The position numbers and the translations under genes were made by a program. Below, piece after piece: positions 1-6,465 of a DNA stretch of 15,764 nt; positions within the stretch are counted from its first letter, which is position 1; every line of letters begins with the position of its first letter. The stretch covers positions 1 through 15,764 of the forward strand of contig JBBRDK010000089.1 in NCBI GenBank assembly GCA_038203955.1, in the 5' to 3' direction. The notes under the pieces are model-generated. The model was not told where the DNA came from, searched no databases, and saw nothing but the letters and a program-made list of their open reading frames with translations. Source of the DNA: JALYUA01 sp038203955. Its GTDB lineage: Bacteria > Acidobacteriota > Thermoanaerobaculia > UBA5066 > Gp7-AA6.

Positions 1-730
1 CGCCCGCCCCCTCGCCGATCACGAATCCGTCGCGGTCCCGGTCCCCGGGCCGGGAGGCGCGGAGCGGATCGTCGTTCCGCGTCGAGAGCGCGCGCATCAC
101 GGCGAAGCCGCCGACCGCGAGCGGCGTGATGATCGACTCAGTGCCGCCGGCGATCGCGGCGTCGGCGTCGCCGTACTGGATCATGCGGTACGCCTCGCCG
201 ACGGCGTGCGCCCCGGTGGTGCAGGCGGTGACGGTCGCGAGGTTGGGCCCCTTCATCCCGTACTTGATCGAGATGTTGCCGGCGGCCTCGTTGACGATGA
301 GTCCCGTGATGAAAAACGGAGAGATCACCTTGGGGTTGTCGCCGCTTTCGATGTACCGGCGCGAAGTCTCCTCGATCAACGGGAGCCCCCCGATTCCCGA
401 GCCGATCACGACCGCGACGCGCTCGCGGTTCTCGTCCGTCACCGAAAAGCCCGAGTCCTCCATGGCGAAGTGGGCCGCCCCCATCGCGTAGTGGATGAAG
501 GTGTCCATCTTCTTGATCTCTTTTTTCGCGATGTAGAGAGACGGATCGAAGTTCTTCACCTCTCCCGCGATCTGGCAGGTCAGGCGCGACGCGTCAAAAC
601 GCGTGATCGGGCCGATTCCGCTCTTGCCGGCGAGGAGGGCGTCCCAGTTCTCCGAATTGCCGACAGCGAGCGGAGAAACCAGGCCCACCCCCGTCACGGC
701 CACGCGGCGGGGAGAGGCGAAACGGGGCAT
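1..730 (-). CDS. fabF: beta-ketoacyl-ACP synthase II (FabF), N-terminal part, cut by window edge
   Basis: Elongating condensing enzyme of type II fatty acid synthesis: condenses malonyl-ACP with acyl-ACP in the cytoplasm. About 243 residues are visible; the C-terminus lies left of position 1. The start at 730 reads MPRFASPRRVAVTGVG, followed by the typical KAS II opening (GLVSPLAVG). The active-site cysteine is in VTACTTGAHA at residue 170, close to Cys163 of E. coli FabF; the two active-site histidines would be in the missing part. GSGIGG and the AGGTES segment are also family signatures. It begins 6 nt after the acpP stop codon, so it is co-transcribed with acpP, the classic acpP-fabF pair. 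The Shine-Dalgarno sequence is weak (GAGAG next to the start), suggesting translational coupling to acpP. Identification is secure; only completeness is unknown. Confidence 0.97.
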   Translation of the reverse strand, partial: MPRFASPRRVAVTGVGLVSPLAVGNSENWDALLAGKSGIGPITRFDASRLTCQIAGEVKNFDPSLYIAKKEIKKMDTFIHYAMGAAHFAMEDSGFSVTDENRERVAVVIGSGIGGLPLIEETSRRYIESGDNPKVISPFFITGLIVNEAAGNISIKYGMKGPNLATVTACTTGAHAVGEAYRMIQYGDADAAIAGGTESIITPLAVGGFAVMRALSTRNDDPLRASRPGDRDRDGFVIGEGAG

Positions 731-736
731 CTCTCG

Positions 737-976
737 TCAGGCTTGCGAGGAGTTCTTCTGGATGTACTCGACGGCGTCCTTGACCTTCTGGATCTTCTCC
801 GCGGCTTCGTCCGGGATCTCGATGTTGAAGGCTTCCTCGAAGGCCATGACGAGCTCCACGGTGTCCAGCGAATCGGCACCCAGGTCGTCGACGAACGACG
901 CCTCCGGGGTGACCTCGTTGGCATCGACGCCGAGCTGCTCGACGATGATGCTCTTGACCTTCTCTTCCACGCTCAT
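737..976 (-). CDS. acpP: acyl carrier protein
   Basis: Small acidic carrier that holds growing acyl chains on a 4'-phosphopantetheine arm and shuttles them between the Fab enzymes. It is 79 residues, the usual length, with the modification motif GADSLD (Ser36), the acidic helix II (TVELVMAFEEAFNIEIPDE) that docks partner enzymes, and a C-terminal KVKDAVEYI helix. The reading frame stays open to an upstream ATG at 1078, but that would add 34 residues unlike any ACP; the start at 976 fits the family and has a strong Shine-Dalgarno sequence (GGAGG, 5 nt spacing). It lies between fabG and fabF. High product demand fits the strong ribosome site and a possible own promoter upstream. Confidence 0.98.
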   Translation of the reverse strand: MSVEEKVKSIIVEQLGVDANEVTPEASFVDDLGADSLDTVELVMAFEEAFNIEIPDEAAEKIQKVKDAVEYIQKNSSQA

Positions 977-988
977 TCGATCCTCCCC
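977..988 (-). promoter_or_regulatory. acpP ribosome binding site
   Basis: On the minus strand this reads GGGGAGGATCGA directly before ATG. GGAGG sits at 986-982 with a 5-nt spacer. It is one of the two best Shine-Dalgarno sequences in the operon (the other, AGGAGG at 1939-1934, precedes fabG) and decides the acpP start against the in-frame ATG at 1078. Confidence 0.8.
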
Positions 989-1048
989 TTCCCTGCGAAA
1001 ATCCGCCGTATTCTTTCTGATGGAGCCCGACCCGGGCAAGAGGGGCCA

Positions 1049-1078
1049 ACCGTACAAGGGATTGCCGCGGAACGTCAA
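1049..1078 (-). promoter_or_regulatory. possible acpP promoter
   Basis: On the minus strand TTGACG (1078-1073) is followed after 18 nt by TACGGT (1054-1049). The -35 box matches the sigma70 consensus at 5 of 6 positions and is identical to the -35 of the operon promoter near 7250. The -10 box matches at only 3 of 6. It lies about 70 nt upstream of the acpP start, where an extra promoter to boost ACP synthesis would be sensible. The weak -10 keeps confidence low. Confidence 0.3.
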
Positions 1079-1083
1079 CCGGG

Positions 1084-1183
1084 CGGGAATCGGGAATCGG
1101 GAATCGGGAATCGAACGGAGGCCCCCGAGGGCAGCGCCTGTCCCCGCGTCGATTCGTTTTCCGTTTTCCGTTTTCCGTTTCCC
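1084..1183. repeat. heptamer-periodic inverted element 1 (fabG-acpP gap)
   Basis: The left arm is four exact copies of CGGGAAT (1084-1111). The right arm (1156-1183) is three copies of GTTTTCC followed by GTTTCCC; read on the minus strand it is CGGGAAA followed by CGGAAAA units. The arms are in register when folded, with G-T/U wobbles at the fourth position of most units and a mismatch at the seventh, giving an imperfect hairpin with a loop of about 45 nt. The element ends 4 nt from the fabG stop codon and fills most of the 211-nt gap to acpP. No T-tract follows, so it is not a classical terminator. Confidence 0.75.
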
Positions 1184-1187
1184 GACC

Positions 1188-1928
1188 CTAAATCAACAGT
1201 CCGCCTGACACATTCAACACGTGCCCCGTCACGTAGGCGGCCTCTTCCGACGCGAGGTAGGCGACCGCGGAGGCCACGTCGGACGGCTCGCCCAGGCGGC
1301 CGAGCGGGATCTGACCCGAGAGGGTCTCTCTGGCTTCCGCCGTCATCTTGGACGTCATCGCGGTCGCAATGAAGCCCGGCGCGACCGCGTTGCACGTGAT
1401 GTTGCGCGAGGCGAGCTCCCGCGCCACGGACTTCGTGAAACCGATCAGGCCCGCCTTGGAGGCCGCGTAATTCGCCTGCCCCGGGTTGCCCATCATCCCG
1501 ACGACGGACGTGACGTTGACGATCCTTCCGTAGCGCTTTTTGACCATCGACTTGATGAGCGCCTGCGTCAGGAGAAACACGCCCGTGAGATTCGTCCCGA
1601 TCACCCGGTCCCACGCCTCGCGAGACATGCGCAGAAGCAGGTTGTCGTCGGTGACGCCGGCGTTGTTCACGAGCACGTCGACAGGCCCTTCCGCGAGCGC
1701 GGTCTTCGCCGCCGTGTCGATCGAGGACGCGTCGGAGAGGTCGATCGCCAGCGCGCGCGCCCGGCCCCCGCCCGCGGTTATCTCCGCGACGACCCGGTCG
1801 AGGTCGGCCGTCGTCCGCGCCGCGGCAATCACGTGAGCCCCTTCGAGGGCGAGCCGGCGGGCCACCGCTTCCCCGATTCCGCGTGAAGCCCCCGTCACCA
1901 GCGCCGTCCGGCCTTCGAATCGATTCAT
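1188..1928 (-). CDS. fabG: 3-oxoacyl-ACP reductase (FabG)
   Basis: NADPH-dependent short-chain dehydrogenase that reduces beta-ketoacyl-ACP in each elongation cycle. It is 246 residues, standard for FabG. The cofactor-binding TGASRGIG is at residues 12-19, NNAG at 88-91, and the catalytic tetrad is Asn113, Ser141, Tyr154 and Lys158 (YAASK). The C-terminus (VTGHVLNVSGGLLI) matches the FabG tetramer-interface tail. The start at 1928 has a strong Shine-Dalgarno sequence (AGGAGG, 5 nt spacing). It begins 25 nt after the beta-lactamase-like gene, which separates it from fabD. FabG paralogues with other substrates exist, but the position between fabD and acpP makes the fatty-acid role very likely. 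Confidence 0.97.
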   Translation of the reverse strand: MNRFEGRTALVTGASRGIGEAVARRLALEGAHVIAAARTTADLDRVVAEITAGGGRARALAIDLSDASSIDTAAKTALAEGPVDVLVNNAGVTDDNLLLRMSREAWDRVIGTNLTGVFLLTQALIKSMVKKRYGRIVNVTSVVGMMGNPGQANYAASKAGLIGFTKSVARELASRNITCNAVAPGFIATAMTSKMTAEARETLSGQIPLGRLGEPSDVASAVAYLASEEAAYVTGHVLNVSGGLLI

Positions 1929-1953
1929 CGCACCCTCCTCGCCTCGCCTGGCA

Positions 1954-2892
1954 CTACTCGGGCTTGCTCGTGACGTCCGGCAGCTCGCGCAACCATGCCT
2001 CCACGATGGCGCGCGCCACGTCGGCGATCGCCAGGACGGAGGGGTGATCGGCGGAGGACGGGCTTTCCGACTCGCTGCCGTCGGTCAGGATCGCGATCGC
2101 AAAGCGTCCCTTCCTGGTCCGCAGAATCCCGACGTCGTTGCGGACGCCCCGCATCGACCCGGATTTTCCGGCCCAGAGGTACTCGGACGGGAAACGGCGC
2201 GCGATCCTCAGCCGGGTCGAGTCTTTGTCGAGGTACTCGAAGATCCGGCGGGAGGAGGCCGCGTCGAGAAGCTCTCTCCGCGCCACCCGCGCCATCCACT
2301 CGGCCGCCTCCCGCGGAGTCAGGACGCCGAGGCGGAACCCCTTCCACGGCGATGGAGTCTCGGACGAACGGGACAGCGCCGGAAGTTTGGCGAAGAGGCG
2401 GTACCGGGCGAGGCCGAGGCCGGACATGCGGGCGTTGATGCGGTCAATGCCCAGCCGGTCGATCCAGGCGTTCGTGGCCGTGTTGTCCGACGGTCCGATC
2501 ATCAGGGTCAACAGGTCGTTCCACGTCGGATTCAAGCCCGGGTCGAGGATCAGGAGAGTGCCCGAGCCGCTGGCCTTCTGCGCCTCGGTCAGGGTCCAGC
2601 GCTCGGAGAGGTCGATTTCCCCCGCACCCACGCGCGCCATCGCCTCCGAGAGAATCCCGATCTTGACGACGGAGGCCGACTCGAACTCCTGGTCCGCCAG
2701 GTTCTCGTAGACGCGGCCGCTCTCCAGGTGCCGCGCCGAGACGCCGATGCGGCACCCGCACCGCTTCGACGCTGCAGCCACCGCGGCATCGATGACGACC
2801 GTGCTCCGGTCCGAGGCGACGCGCGTCGTCGCGCAGCCGGAAATGAGCAGCAGCAGAAAAAGACACGTCGATGCGACCGGAAGGTTGCGCAA
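1954..2892 (-). CDS. class A beta-lactamase-like serine hydrolase, predicted lipoprotein
   Basis: Predicted exported serine hydrolase of the class A beta-lactamase fold, about 312 residues. The proposed TTG start at 2892 gives a short signal peptide with a long Leu-rich core and a lipobox (LISGC, Cys20), so a lipid-anchored envelope protein is likely. Active-site motifs are present in order: SVVK (Ser74, Lys77), SDN (135-137) and KSG (243-245). A clear omega-loop ExxLN with the deacylating glutamate is not recognisable in the expected stretch, around residues 165-190 (SSETPSPW is the only candidate), so it may be a penicillin-interacting hydrolase rather than an efficient beta-lactamase. The start is uncertain: no ATG or GTG and no Shine-Dalgarno sequence precede the signal peptide, and a dispersed repeat begins about 15 nt upstream. 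It lies between fabD and fabG, where this family is not normally found. Confidence 0.82.
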   Translation of the reverse strand: MRNLPVASTCLFLLLLISGCATTRVASDRSTVVIDAAVAAASKRCGCRIGVSARHLESGRVYENLADQEFESASVVKIGILSEAMARVGAGEIDLSERWTLTEAQKASGSGTLLILDPGLNPTWNDLLTLMIGPSDNTATNAWIDRLGIDRINARMSGLGLARYRLFAKLPALSRSSETPSPWKGFRLGVLTPREAAEWMARVARRELLDAASSRRIFEYLDKDSTRLRIARRFPSEYLWAGKSGSMRGVRNDVGILRTRKGRFAIAILTDGSESESPSSADHPSVLAIADVARAIVEAWLRELPDVTSKPE

Positions 2893-2907
2893 GCGGGAGG
2901 AAGACGG

Positions 2908-3040
2908 CCCCTCACCCGAACCCTCTCCCCGGGCCCGGGGAGAGGGAGGCAGCTCCGCAAAGCCCACGGAGGTGAATACGCTCGCACCGAGAGGAGTCTC
3001 CCGACCAGAGGGAGGGAGGAGCCTCTCGGTGCGGGAGCGT
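2908..3040. repeat. dispersed two-hairpin repeat, copy A
   Basis: The first part contains a perfect 26-nt palindrome (2921-2946) built from CCCTCTCCCC and its complement around GGGCCC. The second part is a hairpin: an outer stem ACGCTC (2978-2983) with GAGCGT (3035-3040), and an inner 11-bp stem GCACCGAGAGG (2984-2994) with CCTCTCGGTGC (3022-3032), around a 27-nt loop. A related copy in the same orientation lies at 7375-7503. Copy A sits between the fabD stop (3069) and the lipoprotein gene. In transcripts of the fab operon it would be an intercistronic double hairpin. Confidence 0.75.
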
Positions 3041-3068
3041 GAGCGAGCGCAGCGAGCGGCAGCGACGT

Positions 3069-3980
3069 TCACGCGCGACCCCCATACGATTCCAGTCCGA
3101 TCGCGCGATCGATCCGCTTCACGAGACCCGTCAGGACCTTGCCCGGCCCGATCTCGATGACCCGGTCGACCCCGTCGGCGGCAAGACGCCGGACCGATTC
3201 GACCCAGCGCACCGGCCCGTCGATCTGGCGCTCCAGCGCGTCCCGCAGCTCCGGGATGGCGGTCGCGGGCCGAGCGTCGACGTTCGTCACGACCGGATAC
3301 CGCGGCGGTGACATCGAGGCGGAGCGGAGGAGAGGCTCCATGCGCGCCCGCGCCGGGGCCATCAGCCCGCAGTGAAACGGCGCGGAGACGACCAGGGGAA
3401 TCGCCCGTTTCGCGCCGCGAGCGGTACACGCTTCGCAGGCGCGCGCGACCGCCGCGGCGTGGCCGGCGATGACGGTCTGCTCCGGGGAGTTGAAGTTGGC
3501 GGGCGCGACGACCTCGCCGCGGGCGGATTCCCGGCAGGCGGCTTCCACGTCTTCGGGGGAAAGCCCTACGATCGCCGCCATCGAACCCACGCCGGGGGCG
3601 ACGGCCTCCTGCATGAATCGCCCGCGCTCGCGGACGAGCCGGACCGCGTCGGCAAACGCCAGCGTCCCCGCGGCGACGTGGGCAGAGTACTCGCCGAGCG
3701 AGTGACCCGCCGCAAACGCCGCTCCCGCCACCTTCTGCGGAGAGCCAGCATGGAGCTCCCGCAGCGCGGCGATCGAGTGCGTGAGGATGGCGGGCTGGGT
3801 GTTCGCGGTCAGCCGGAGCTCTTCTTCGGGACCCTCGAAACAGAGCCGCGACAGGGAAAATCCGAGCGCTTCGTCCGCCTCCTCGAAAACACGCCGCGCT
3901 GGCGACGACGCCTCCGCCAGAGCCTTCCCCATTCCGACGAACTGCGAGCCCTGGCCGGGGAAAAGCAGCGCAAGCGTCAT
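3069..3980 (-). CDS. fabD: malonyl-CoA:ACP transacylase (FabD)
   Basis: Transfers malonate from CoA to acyl carrier protein, supplying the extender unit for FabH and FabF. It is 303 residues, typical. The oxyanion/entry motif LFPGQGSQ is at 6-13, the nucleophile elbow GHSLGEY has Ser94, Arg119 follows in the RERGRFMQ segment, and the catalytic His203 is in SAPFH. The IEIGPGKVLTGLVKR motif near the C-terminus is also diagnostic. The start codon at 3980 abuts heptamer element 2 directly, and no Shine-Dalgarno sequence precedes it (the minus strand reads AACTTCCC before ATG), so initiation is unusual for this operon. The neighbours fabH upstream and fabG/acpP downstream support the assignment. 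Confidence 0.97.
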   Translation of the reverse strand: MTLALLFPGQGSQFVGMGKALAEASSPARRVFEEADEALGFSLSRLCFEGPEEELRLTANTQPAILTHSIAALRELHAGSPQKVAGAAFAAGHSLGEYSAHVAAGTLAFADAVRLVRERGRFMQEAVAPGVGSMAAIVGLSPEDVEAACRESARGEVVAPANFNSPEQTVIAGHAAAVARACEACTARGAKRAIPLVVSAPFHCGLMAPARARMEPLLRSASMSPPRYPVVTNVDARPATAIPELRDALERQIDGPVRWVESVRRLAADGVDRVIEIGPGKVLTGLVKRIDRAIGLESYGGRA

Positions 3981-4083
3981 GGGAAGTTGAGAGTTATGAG
4001 TCGAGAGTTGAGAGTAGGAACCACACCCGCCAGCAGCGCATCACGACCCTCAACTCTGAACTCTCAACTCTCAACTGAATTCC
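3981..4083. repeat. heptamer-periodic inverted element 2 (fabH-fabD gap)
   Basis: The left arm (3985-4019) is five 7-nt units: AGTTGAG, AGTTATG, AGTCGAG, AGTTGAG, AGTAGGA. The right arm (4049-4076) is CTCAACT, CTGAACT, CTCAACT, CTCAACT. Folded, the arms match at 25 of 30 positions, and GGGAA at the left end pairs with TTCCC at the right end. The element occupies the whole 103-nt space between the fabD start codon and the fabH stop codon. The arms are visibly AT-richer than the surrounding genes. Confidence 0.85.
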
Positions 4084-5067
4084 CTACCATCGCAGAAGCA
4101 CCGAGCCCCACACGAGGCCCGCGCCGAAGGCCGTCATAAGGATCAGGTCGCCTGTCTTGATCAAACCGCCGCGGACGCATTCGTCGAGCGCGATCGGGAT
4201 CGAGGCGGCGGAGGTATTGCCGTACCGGTCGACGTTCTTGAAGACGCGGTCGGCGGGAAACTTCATCCGCTGTCCGACGGCGTCGATGATCCTCTCGTTG
4301 GCCTGGTGCGGGATGAAGAGGCGGATCTCCTCCTTCTCGAAGCCCTGTTCCGCCAGAAGCTCGGAGCTCACATCGGCCATCGCCTTCACGGCCACCTTGA
4401 ACGTTTCGTTGCCGCGCATGCGAATGAAGGGAAGCCGGTCCTCCAGGGTCTTCGGGTCGTTGGCCGGAGCGTTCGAGCCTCCGCCCGGCATGCAGATGAA
4501 ATCCCCATAGTTGCCGTTGGACTTCATGCGGCTGCCGAGGATTCCGTGGTCGCCGCGCGTGGCCTGGAGGACGACCGCCCCGGCGCCGTCGCCGAAGAGC
4601 ACGCACGTCGAGCGGTCCGTCCAGTCGACGTAGCGGGACAGGATCTCGCCCCCGATGACGAGGATGTTCTCCGCCTTGTGCGACTGGATCAGGCCGTCGG
4701 CGAGGTGGAGCGCGTAGAGAAATCCGACGCAGGCCGCCGAGATATCGGAGGCGGCCGCGCGCGTCGCGCCGATGTTGCGCTGCACGAGGCACGAGGTCGC
4801 CGGGAAGAGCATGTCGGACGAGATCGTCCCGACGAGGATCATGTCGAGGTCTTCGGCCTTCACCTTCGCGCGCTTCAAGGCTTCGACGGCCGCGTGCGTG
4901 CAGAGGTCTGAGAATTTCTCTCCCGGGGCGACGATGTGGCGCTCGCGGATTCCGGTGCGATCCCGGATCCACTGGTCGGAGGTCTCGACGAGCTTCTCGA
5001 GGTCGGCGTTGGTCAGGAGCTTTTTCGGGATTCCGGCGCCGGTCCCGATGACCTTCGCGCGCATCAT
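4084..5067 (-). CDS. fabH: beta-ketoacyl-ACP synthase III (FabH)
   Basis: Initiates fatty acid synthesis by condensing acyl-CoA (usually acetyl-CoA) with malonyl-ACP. It is 327 residues from the first of two adjacent ATGs; the second (5064) aligns better with E. coli FabH (MYTKIIGTG) and puts the nucleophile in ISAACVGF at Cys112, as in E. coli. Counting from the first Met, the triad is Cys113, His254 (PHQAN) and Asn284 (GNTSAAS). The TSDQWIRDRTGIRERH segment near residues 29-44 is a strong family signature. The start codon lies within the last unit of a 26-nt tandem repeat; that unit has the best ribosome site among the copies (GGGAG, 10 nt before the first ATG). It is followed by fabD across heptamer element 2. 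Confidence 0.97.
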   Translation of the reverse strand: MMRAKVIGTGAGIPKKLLTNADLEKLVETSDQWIRDRTGIRERHIVAPGEKFSDLCTHAAVEALKRAKVKAEDLDMILVGTISSDMLFPATSCLVQRNIGATRAAASDISAACVGFLYALHLADGLIQSHKAENILVIGGEILSRYVDWTDRSTCVLFGDGAGAVVLQATRGDHGILGSRMKSNGNYGDFICMPGGGSNAPANDPKTLEDRLPFIRMRGNETFKVAVKAMADVSSELLAEQGFEKEEIRLFIPHQANERIIDAVGQRMKFPADRVFKNVDRYGNTSAASIPIALDECVRGGLIKTGDLILMTAFGAGLVWGSVLLRW

Positions 5068-5280
5068 CGCGCGATCACTCCCGTCCGCATCATCGCGCGA
5101 GGCTCTCCGTCCGCATCATCGCGCGAGACCCTCCGTCCGCGTCATCGCGCGAGACTTTCCGTCCGCATCATCGCGCGAGACTCTCCGTCCCCATCATCGC
5201 GCGAGACTTTCCGTCCCCATCATCGCGCGAGACTTTCCGTCCGCATCATCGCGCGAGACTTTCCGCGGGCGTCATCGCGC
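5062..5280. repeat. 26-nt tandem repeat, 8 full units plus a partial one
   Basis: Eight consecutive 26-nt units start at 5062, 5088, 5114, 5140, 5166, 5192, 5218 and 5244, with a partial ninth at 5270-5280. Each unit begins CATCATCGCGCGA (CGTCATC in units 4 and 9), followed by a variable GACTTTCC-type segment and, in units 1-7, CCGTCC plus one base; unit 8 ends CCGCGGG. There are no insertions or deletions between full units. Every full unit holds the 8-bp palindrome TCGCGCGA. On the minus strand most units contain ATGATG; in unit 1 these are the fabH start codons. The array fills nearly all of the plsX-fabH gap. There are no unique spacers, so it is not a CRISPR array. Confidence 0.95.
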
Positions 5281-5298
5281 CGCTCTCATCCATCCGCC

Positions 5299-6315
5299 CT
5301 ACGCCTGCGCCTGCGCGTCGCGGGTGTGCAGCTCCGCGATCGAGGACTGGATCTTCGTCGCGAGGTTCTGGCGCGAGAATTCGGCCGCGAGCCGAATCGC
5401 GTTCTTGACCGCCTTCGCGCTGGAGCGTCCGTGGCAGATGATCACGCAGCCTTTGACCCCCAGCAGGGGCGCCCCGCCGTACTCGGAGTAGTCGAGGCGC
5501 GTCTTGAAGCTCCGGAACGCGGAGCGCGAGAGGAGGAAGCCGACGGAGGCCTGCAGGGTCTTCTTGATCTCTTCGCGAAGGAGCTGCTCGACCATCTCCG
5601 ACAGCGACTCGGACACCTTCAGGATCACGTTGCCGGTGAATCCGTCCGTGACGATCACGTCGACCTTGCCGCTGAACACGTCCCGGCCCTCGACGTTGCC
5701 GATGAAGTTCAGACCCGCTTCTTTCAGTCCCTTGAACGCTTCCTTCGTCCTGTCGGTGCCCTTGGAATCCTCTTCCCCGATCGACATGAGGCCGATCGAG
5801 GGGTTGGGCTTGCCGAACGCGAGCTGGGCGTAGATCGAGCCCATGATCGCGAACTCCTTGAAGTGCGAGGTCTTCGCCTCGGGATTGGCTCCGACGTCGA
5901 GAAGCAGGCAATGGCCCGAGAGATTCGGGAGGACCGTCGCCAGAGCGGGCCGGTCCACGCCCTCGATCGTTCCGATCACCATTTTCGCGGAGACCATGGC
6001 GGCACCGGTGTGTCCAGCCGAGACGAGGCCGGCGGCCCGCCCGTCCCGGACGCAGTTGGCCGCGATGCGGATCGACGAATTCCGCTTCTTTCGGATCGCC
6101 GCGGTCGCGGGATCGTCCATCTCGACCACCTCGGTCGCCTCGACGATCTCGATCTGGCGCCCCGCCTCGCCCGCTCCCGAGAGCATGGGCTGCAGAGCCG
6201 CCGGCTTTCCGACCAGGAGAGAGGTGATGCCGAACTCGCGGGCCGCCGCGATCGCCCCATCGACGTTGACTCGCGGGGCGTGGTCGCCGCCCATGGCATC
6301 GACCGCGATGCGCAT
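5299..6315 (-). CDS. plsX: phosphate acyltransferase PlsX
   Basis: Converts acyl-ACP plus phosphate into acyl-phosphate, the donor used by PlsY for the first step of phospholipid synthesis; a peripheral membrane/cytosolic enzyme linking the Fab cycle to lipids. It is 338 residues, the usual length. The diagnostic opening MRIAVDAMGGDHAP is present, followed by SAGHTGAAM, GVDRPALATVLP, LLDVGANPE and IVTDGFTGNVILK, all PlsX signatures. The start at 6315 is fixed by this opening; no good Shine-Dalgarno sequence precedes it. The neighbours rpmF upstream and fabH downstream are the conserved context. A TATAAT box about 40 nt upstream may give it an internal promoter. Confidence 0.97.
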   Translation of the reverse strand: MRIAVDAMGGDHAPRVNVDGAIAAAREFGITSLLVGKPAALQPMLSGAGEAGRQIEIVEATEVVEMDDPATAAIRKKRNSSIRIAANCVRDGRAAGLVSAGHTGAAMVSAKMVIGTIEGVDRPALATVLPNLSGHCLLLDVGANPEAKTSHFKEFAIMGSIYAQLAFGKPNPSIGLMSIGEEDSKGTDRTKEAFKGLKEAGLNFIGNVEGRDVFSGKVDVIVTDGFTGNVILKVSESLSEMVEQLLREEIKKTLQASVGFLLSRSAFRSFKTRLDYSEYGGAPLLGVKGCVIICHGRSSAKAVKNAIRLAAEFSRQNLATKIQSSIAELHTRDAQAQA

Positions 6316-6353
6316 GGCTAGCGAGACAGCCTCGGGTTCAGCACGGTGGCGGG

Positions 6354-6359
6354 ATTATA
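6354..6359 (-). promoter_or_regulatory. possible internal promoter -10 box for plsX
   Basis: The minus strand has a perfect TATAAT at 6359-6354, 38 nt before the plsX start codon, a rare hexamer in such GC-rich DNA. No matching -35 hexamer stands 16-18 nt upstream; that region reads CCGAGC and then runs into heptamer element 3. The placement suits an internal start for plsX-fabH-fabD, but the missing -35 keeps this tentative. Confidence 0.4.
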
Positions 6360-6387
6360 GCGAGTGGGAAAGACTCGCTCGGGAGGG

Positions 6388-6463
6388 GGCAGGCGGCAGG
6401 CGGCAGGCGGGCGACCCAGAGGCGGCGTTTCCCGCCTGCCCCCTTTCGCCTCACGCCTTCCGC
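6388..6463. repeat. heptamer-periodic inverted element 3 (rpmF-plsX gap)
   Basis: The left arm is three exact copies of GGCAGGC (6388-6408). The right arm (6429-6463) is five 7-nt units: TTCCCGC, CTGCCCC, CTTTCGC, CTCACGC, CTTCCGC. The strongest pairing is GGGGGCAGGCGG (6385-6396) with its complement in the right arm. The right arm ends 2 nt from the rpmF stop codon. Same architecture as elements 1 and 2, different heptamer. Confidence 0.7.
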
Positions 6464-6465
6464 GC

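Noticed and set aside
977..1078. Longer acyl carrier protein starting at 1078
   Set aside because: The 34 extra residues do not resemble any ACP, and a strong Shine-Dalgarno sequence directly precedes the ATG at 976.
1084..1183. Rho-independent terminators at the heptamer elements
   Set aside because: The hairpins lie inside a conserved operon and none is followed by a T-tract on the transcribed strand.
206..1372. 388-residue plus-strand reading frame
   Set aside because: Antisense to fabF, acpP and fabG; an artefact of GC-rich codon positions with no recognisable domain.
2893..3429. N-terminal extension of the beta-lactamase-like gene to 3429
   Set aside because: It would run through the dispersed repeat and antisense-strand-free into fabD in another frame, placing the signal peptide in the middle of the protein.
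5062..5280. CRISPR array
   Set aside because: Units of 26 nt are directly adjacent with no unique spacers, and no cas gene is nearby.
4936..6321. 461-residue plus-strand reading frame with repeated RIIAR/SSRETF peptides
   Set aside because: It lies antisense to plsX and the fabH 5' end; its peptide repeats are only the translated 26-nt tandem array. The minus-strand genes are unmistakable.
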